Source: Pseudomonadota bacterium (lineage in GTDB: Bacteria; Myxococcota; UBA9042; PHBI01). Taken from it: a DNA stretch of 8,077 bases. The position numbers and the translations under genes were made by a program. Below the pieces are notes generated by a model, which made no database searches, was not told the origin of the DNA, and was given only the letters and a program-made list of their open reading frames with translations. The stretch covers positions 1-8,077 of the forward strand of contig SXIE01000098.1 of NCBI GenBank assembly GCA_005772945.1, given 5' to 3'. Positions 6,285 to 8,077 of the stretch are shown piece after piece. The first letter of the stretch is position 1, and every line of letters begins with the position of its first letter.

Positions 6285-7030
6285 AGCCGCGCCGGGCGCG
6301 CCTCGACGCGCTCCTCGTCGCGCGCGGCCTCGCCGATTCCCCCGCTCGCGCCCAGGCGCTCATCCTCGCGAACAAGGTCCGCGTCGCCGGCGTGCCGGTC
6401 GCCAAGGCCGGCCAAGCCTTCCCCGACGACGCTGCCATCACAGTCGAGACCGACGATGGCTGGGCCTCGCGCGGCGCGCACAAGCTCCTCGGTGCCATCG
6501 CCGCGTTCCCTTGGCTCGCCGCGCGCATCGCGGGCGCCGATTGCCTCGATATCGGCGCGTCGACCGGCGGCTTCACCGACGTCCTCCTGCGGCACGGCGC
6601 CCGGCGCGTCATCGCGCTCGACGTCGGCTGGGGCCAGCTCCACGAGCGCCTGCGCCAGGATCCGCGCGTCCACATCCTCGACCGCACGAATATCCGCCTG
6701 CTCGCCCCGAGCGCCTTGCCATTCACCCCCGCGATTGTAACCTCGGACGCATCGTTCATCAGCGTGCGCGCGTTTCTCCCGGTCGTCTTTCGCGAGCTCG
6801 CGCCCGGCGGTCTCTTCATCGCGCTGGTCAAGCCCCAGTTCGAGGTCGCGCGCGACGACGTCCCCGATGGCGGCGTCGTCACCGACGAGAACGCTCGCCA
6901 GCGTGCGCTCGCCGCCGCCCAGGAGGCCGCCATCGCCGCTGGTTTCGCGCTCCGCGGCGCCGTCGACAGCCCCCTTCCGGGCCCGTCGGGCAACCGCGAG
7001 TTCCTGCTCGTTCTCGAGCGACCCGGCTGA
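6281..7030 (+). CDS. tlyA: TlyA family 16S/23S rRNA 2'-O-methyltransferase
   Basis: The 249-residue protein has an N-terminal S4 RNA-binding domain (about 5-60, RLDALLVARGLADSPARAQA then KVRVAGVPV) and a C-terminal FtsJ-type methyltransferase domain. The SAM-binding motif is DIGASTGGFTD (90-100). The K-D-K-E set expected for this family is present: K68 in RGAHKL, D156 in TSDASF, K184 in LVKPQFE and E240 in NREFLL. TlyA proteins methylate ribose 2'-OH of cytidine in rRNA (C1920 in 23S, and in longer forms C1409 in 16S), using SAM; loss gives capreomycin resistance in mycobacteria. Old annotations call it hemolysin A, which is not its enzymatic role. Start is ATG 6281, overlapping the xseB stop by the ATGA arrangement. 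Length is near normal for the family. Third codon positions are strongly C-biased, unlike the permease genes. Confidence 0.96.
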   Translation: MKPRRARLDALLVARGLADSPARAQALILANKVRVAGVPVAKAGQAFPDDAAITVETDDGWASRGAHKLLGAIAAFPWLAARIAGADCLDIGASTGGFTDVLLRHGARRVIALDVGWGQLHERLRQDPRVHILDRTNIRLLAPSALPFTPAIVTSDASFISVRAFLPVVFRELAPGGLFIALVKPQFEVARDDVPDGGVVTDENARQRALAAAQEAAIAAGFALRGAVDSPLPGPSGNREFLLVLERPG

Positions 7031-7062
7031 CCGAATCCGCTATGGTGTCCGCCGTTCAGCGC

Positions 7063-7066
7063 GGAG
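7063..7066 (+). promoter_or_regulatory. Ribosome binding site for the debranching-enzyme lipoprotein gene
   Basis: GGAG lies nine bases before ATG 7076 in the 45-base gap after tlyA. No T-run hairpin is seen in this gap, and no convincing -35/-10 pair, so the gene may be read from upstream or from a promoter inside tlyA. Confidence 0.45.
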
Positions 7067-7075
7067 CTCGGCGCC

Positions 7076-8077
7076 ATGCCCCATCGTTTCCCCCCTCGTT
7101 CGATTGTCTTCGTGTGCGCGGCGTTCACCCTCGGCGCGTGCGCCGACGACTCCGGCGATCGCGTGCAACTCTACCGCGCGCGCCCCCACGCCCCGAGCTA
7201 CAGCGAGGCCAGCGTGGCCGCCCTCGAGCACCTCGGCCCGACCATCGTCGATCACGGCATCGCGTTCGAGGTCTACAGCGCGAACGCCTCCCGCATGTCG
7301 CTCCTGGTGTTCAGCGATCCCGACGCCCCGCTGCCGACGCGCCAATTCGACATGACGCGCTTTGGCGACGCCTGGAGCGTCCACGTCGAGGGCCTCGGCG
7401 TCGGCACGACCTACGGCTACGTGGCCTGGGGCCCCAACTGGCCGTTCGTCGACACCTGGACCCCGGGCACGATCGACGGCTTTCTCGCCGACGTCGACGC
7501 CGCCGGCAATCGCTTCAACCCGAACAAGCTCCTCAGCGACCCGTACGCCAAGGCGCTGCATCGCGACCACGACTGGAGCCGCGGTTCGCTCGCCTCGGGC
7601 CCCGCGCGCGCCCAGAGCACCTGGGCCGCCGCGAGCAAGAGCGTCGTCGTCGACACCGCCGACGACTATGCATGGAGTGCCAACGAAGCCGCCTGGCTCC
7701 TACGCCGCGCCGACCCCACGGCCGCAGGGAACGGCTGGCACGAGCAGATCGTCTACGAGGTCCATCTGAAGGGCTTCACCGCCGACGCCGCCTCGGCCGT
7801 CGACCACCCCGGGACCTACCGCGGGCTCGCCGAAAAGGCGGCCTACTTCTCCGATCTCGGCATCACCGCCGTCGAGCTCATGCCGATCTTCGAGAAGCCG
7901 CTCGACGGCGGTTACTGGGGCTACCACACGCTCAACTGGTTCGCGCCCGAGGTCAGCTACGCGGCCGATCCCGAGCCCTGGAAGATCGGCGCCGAGTTCA
8001 AGGGCATGGTCGACGCGCTCCACCAAGAGGGCATCGAGGTCTGGCTCGACGTGGTGTACAACCACTCCGGCGAGGGC
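7076..8077 (+). CDS. GlgX/isoamylase-type glycoside hydrolase (GH13), predicted lipoprotein, 5' part only
   Basis: The frame is open from ATG 7076 to the last base, giving the first 334 residues of a larger protein (the family is typically about 650-750). The N-terminus has R4/R8, a hydrophobic core and the lipobox LGAC with Cys22, followed by Ala, so a lipid-anchored protein is predicted. An N-terminal CBM48-like beta domain covers about 55-165, including GTTYGYVAWGP (110-120) and the GlgX/isoamylase mark NRFNPNKLLSDPYAKAL (145-161). The catalytic barrel begins near 222: WHEQIVYEVHLKGFT (221-235), GITAVELMPIFE (262-273), YWGYHTLNWFAPEVSYA (280-296) and conserved region I DVVYNH (325-330). 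The catalytic Asp and Glu lie beyond the window. Known relatives cut alpha-1,6 branches in glycogen, starch or maltodextrins, usually in the cytoplasm; a lipid-anchored form would act on external or periplasmic glucan. GlgX versus TreX/isoamylase cannot be settled. Confidence 0.9.
   Translation, partial: MPHRFPPRSIVFVCAAFTLGACADDSGDRVQLYRARPHAPSYSEASVAALEHLGPTIVDHGIAFEVYSANASRMSLLVFSDPDAPLPTRQFDMTRFGDAWSVHVEGLGVGTTYGYVAWGPNWPFVDTWTPGTIDGFLADVDAAGNRFNPNKLLSDPYAKALHRDHDWSRGSLASGPARAQSTWAAASKSVVVDTADDYAWSANEAAWLLRRADPTAAGNGWHEQIVYEVHLKGFTADAASAVDHPGTYRGLAEKAAYFSDLGITAVELMPIFEKPLDGGYWGYHTLNWFAPEVSYAADPEPWKIGAEFKGMVDALHQEGIEVWLDVVYNHSGEG

Noticed and set aside
7041..7046. TATGGT as a -10 element for the debranching-enzyme gene
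   Set aside because: No acceptable -35 hexamer lies at 16-18 bases upstream, and a 4 of 6 match is expected by chance.
6079..7128. 349-codon open frame on the - strand opposite xseB and tlyA
   Set aside because: It lies opposite two confidently assigned genes and has a Ser/Arg/Ala-rich shadow composition with no motif.

Overview
The window is strongly G+C-rich DNA (about two thirds G+C by eye) and is packed with genes, all on the + strand. It reads like a chromosomal segment of a Gram-negative bacterium with an outer membrane: there are Lol/MacB-type ABC permeases, a LolA-like periplasmic protein, an outer-membrane barrel and a lipoprotein with a lipobox. The composition, TTG/GTG starts and long Ala/Pro/Thr linkers would suit Myxococcota or another deltaproteobacterial-type lineage. 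That placement is inference; no rRNA or other taxonomic marker is present.

Region 1 (1-5954) is a compact gene train: the 3' end of an ABC ATPase (1-330), a very large FtsX/MacB-fold permease (338-2419, 693 aa), a second permease of ordinary size (2424-3734, 436 aa), a secreted LolA-like protein (3757-4545, 262 aa) and a predicted outer-membrane beta-barrel protein (4545-5954, 469 aa). Gaps run from a 1-base overlap to 22 bases, and no terminator or promoter is visible between the genes. Together they have the parts of an envelope-spanning export route: ATPase and two permeases in the inner membrane, a periplasmic hydrophobic-cargo carrier, and an outer-membrane acceptor. The cargo cannot be read from the sequence; lipid, lipoprotein or another hydrophobic molecule are the reasonable options. 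This is the most interesting part of the window.

Region 2 (5964-7030) holds two housekeeping genes that follow with almost no gap: xseB (small subunit of exonuclease VII) and tlyA (rRNA 2'-O-methyltransferase), joined by an ATGA overlap. Synonymous codon choice shifts along the window, from many G-ending codons in the permease genes to C-ending codons in tlyA.

Region 3 (7076 to the window end) is the 5' part of a gene for a GlgX/isoamylase-type glycoside hydrolase (GH13) with a lipoprotein signal peptide. The reading frame is still open at the last base. It is separated from tlyA by 45 bases.

No tRNA, rRNA, CRISPR array, insertion sequence or convincing terminator was seen, and no gene-free stretch exceeds 45 bases. 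Long open frames on the - strand look like shadows caused by high G+C.
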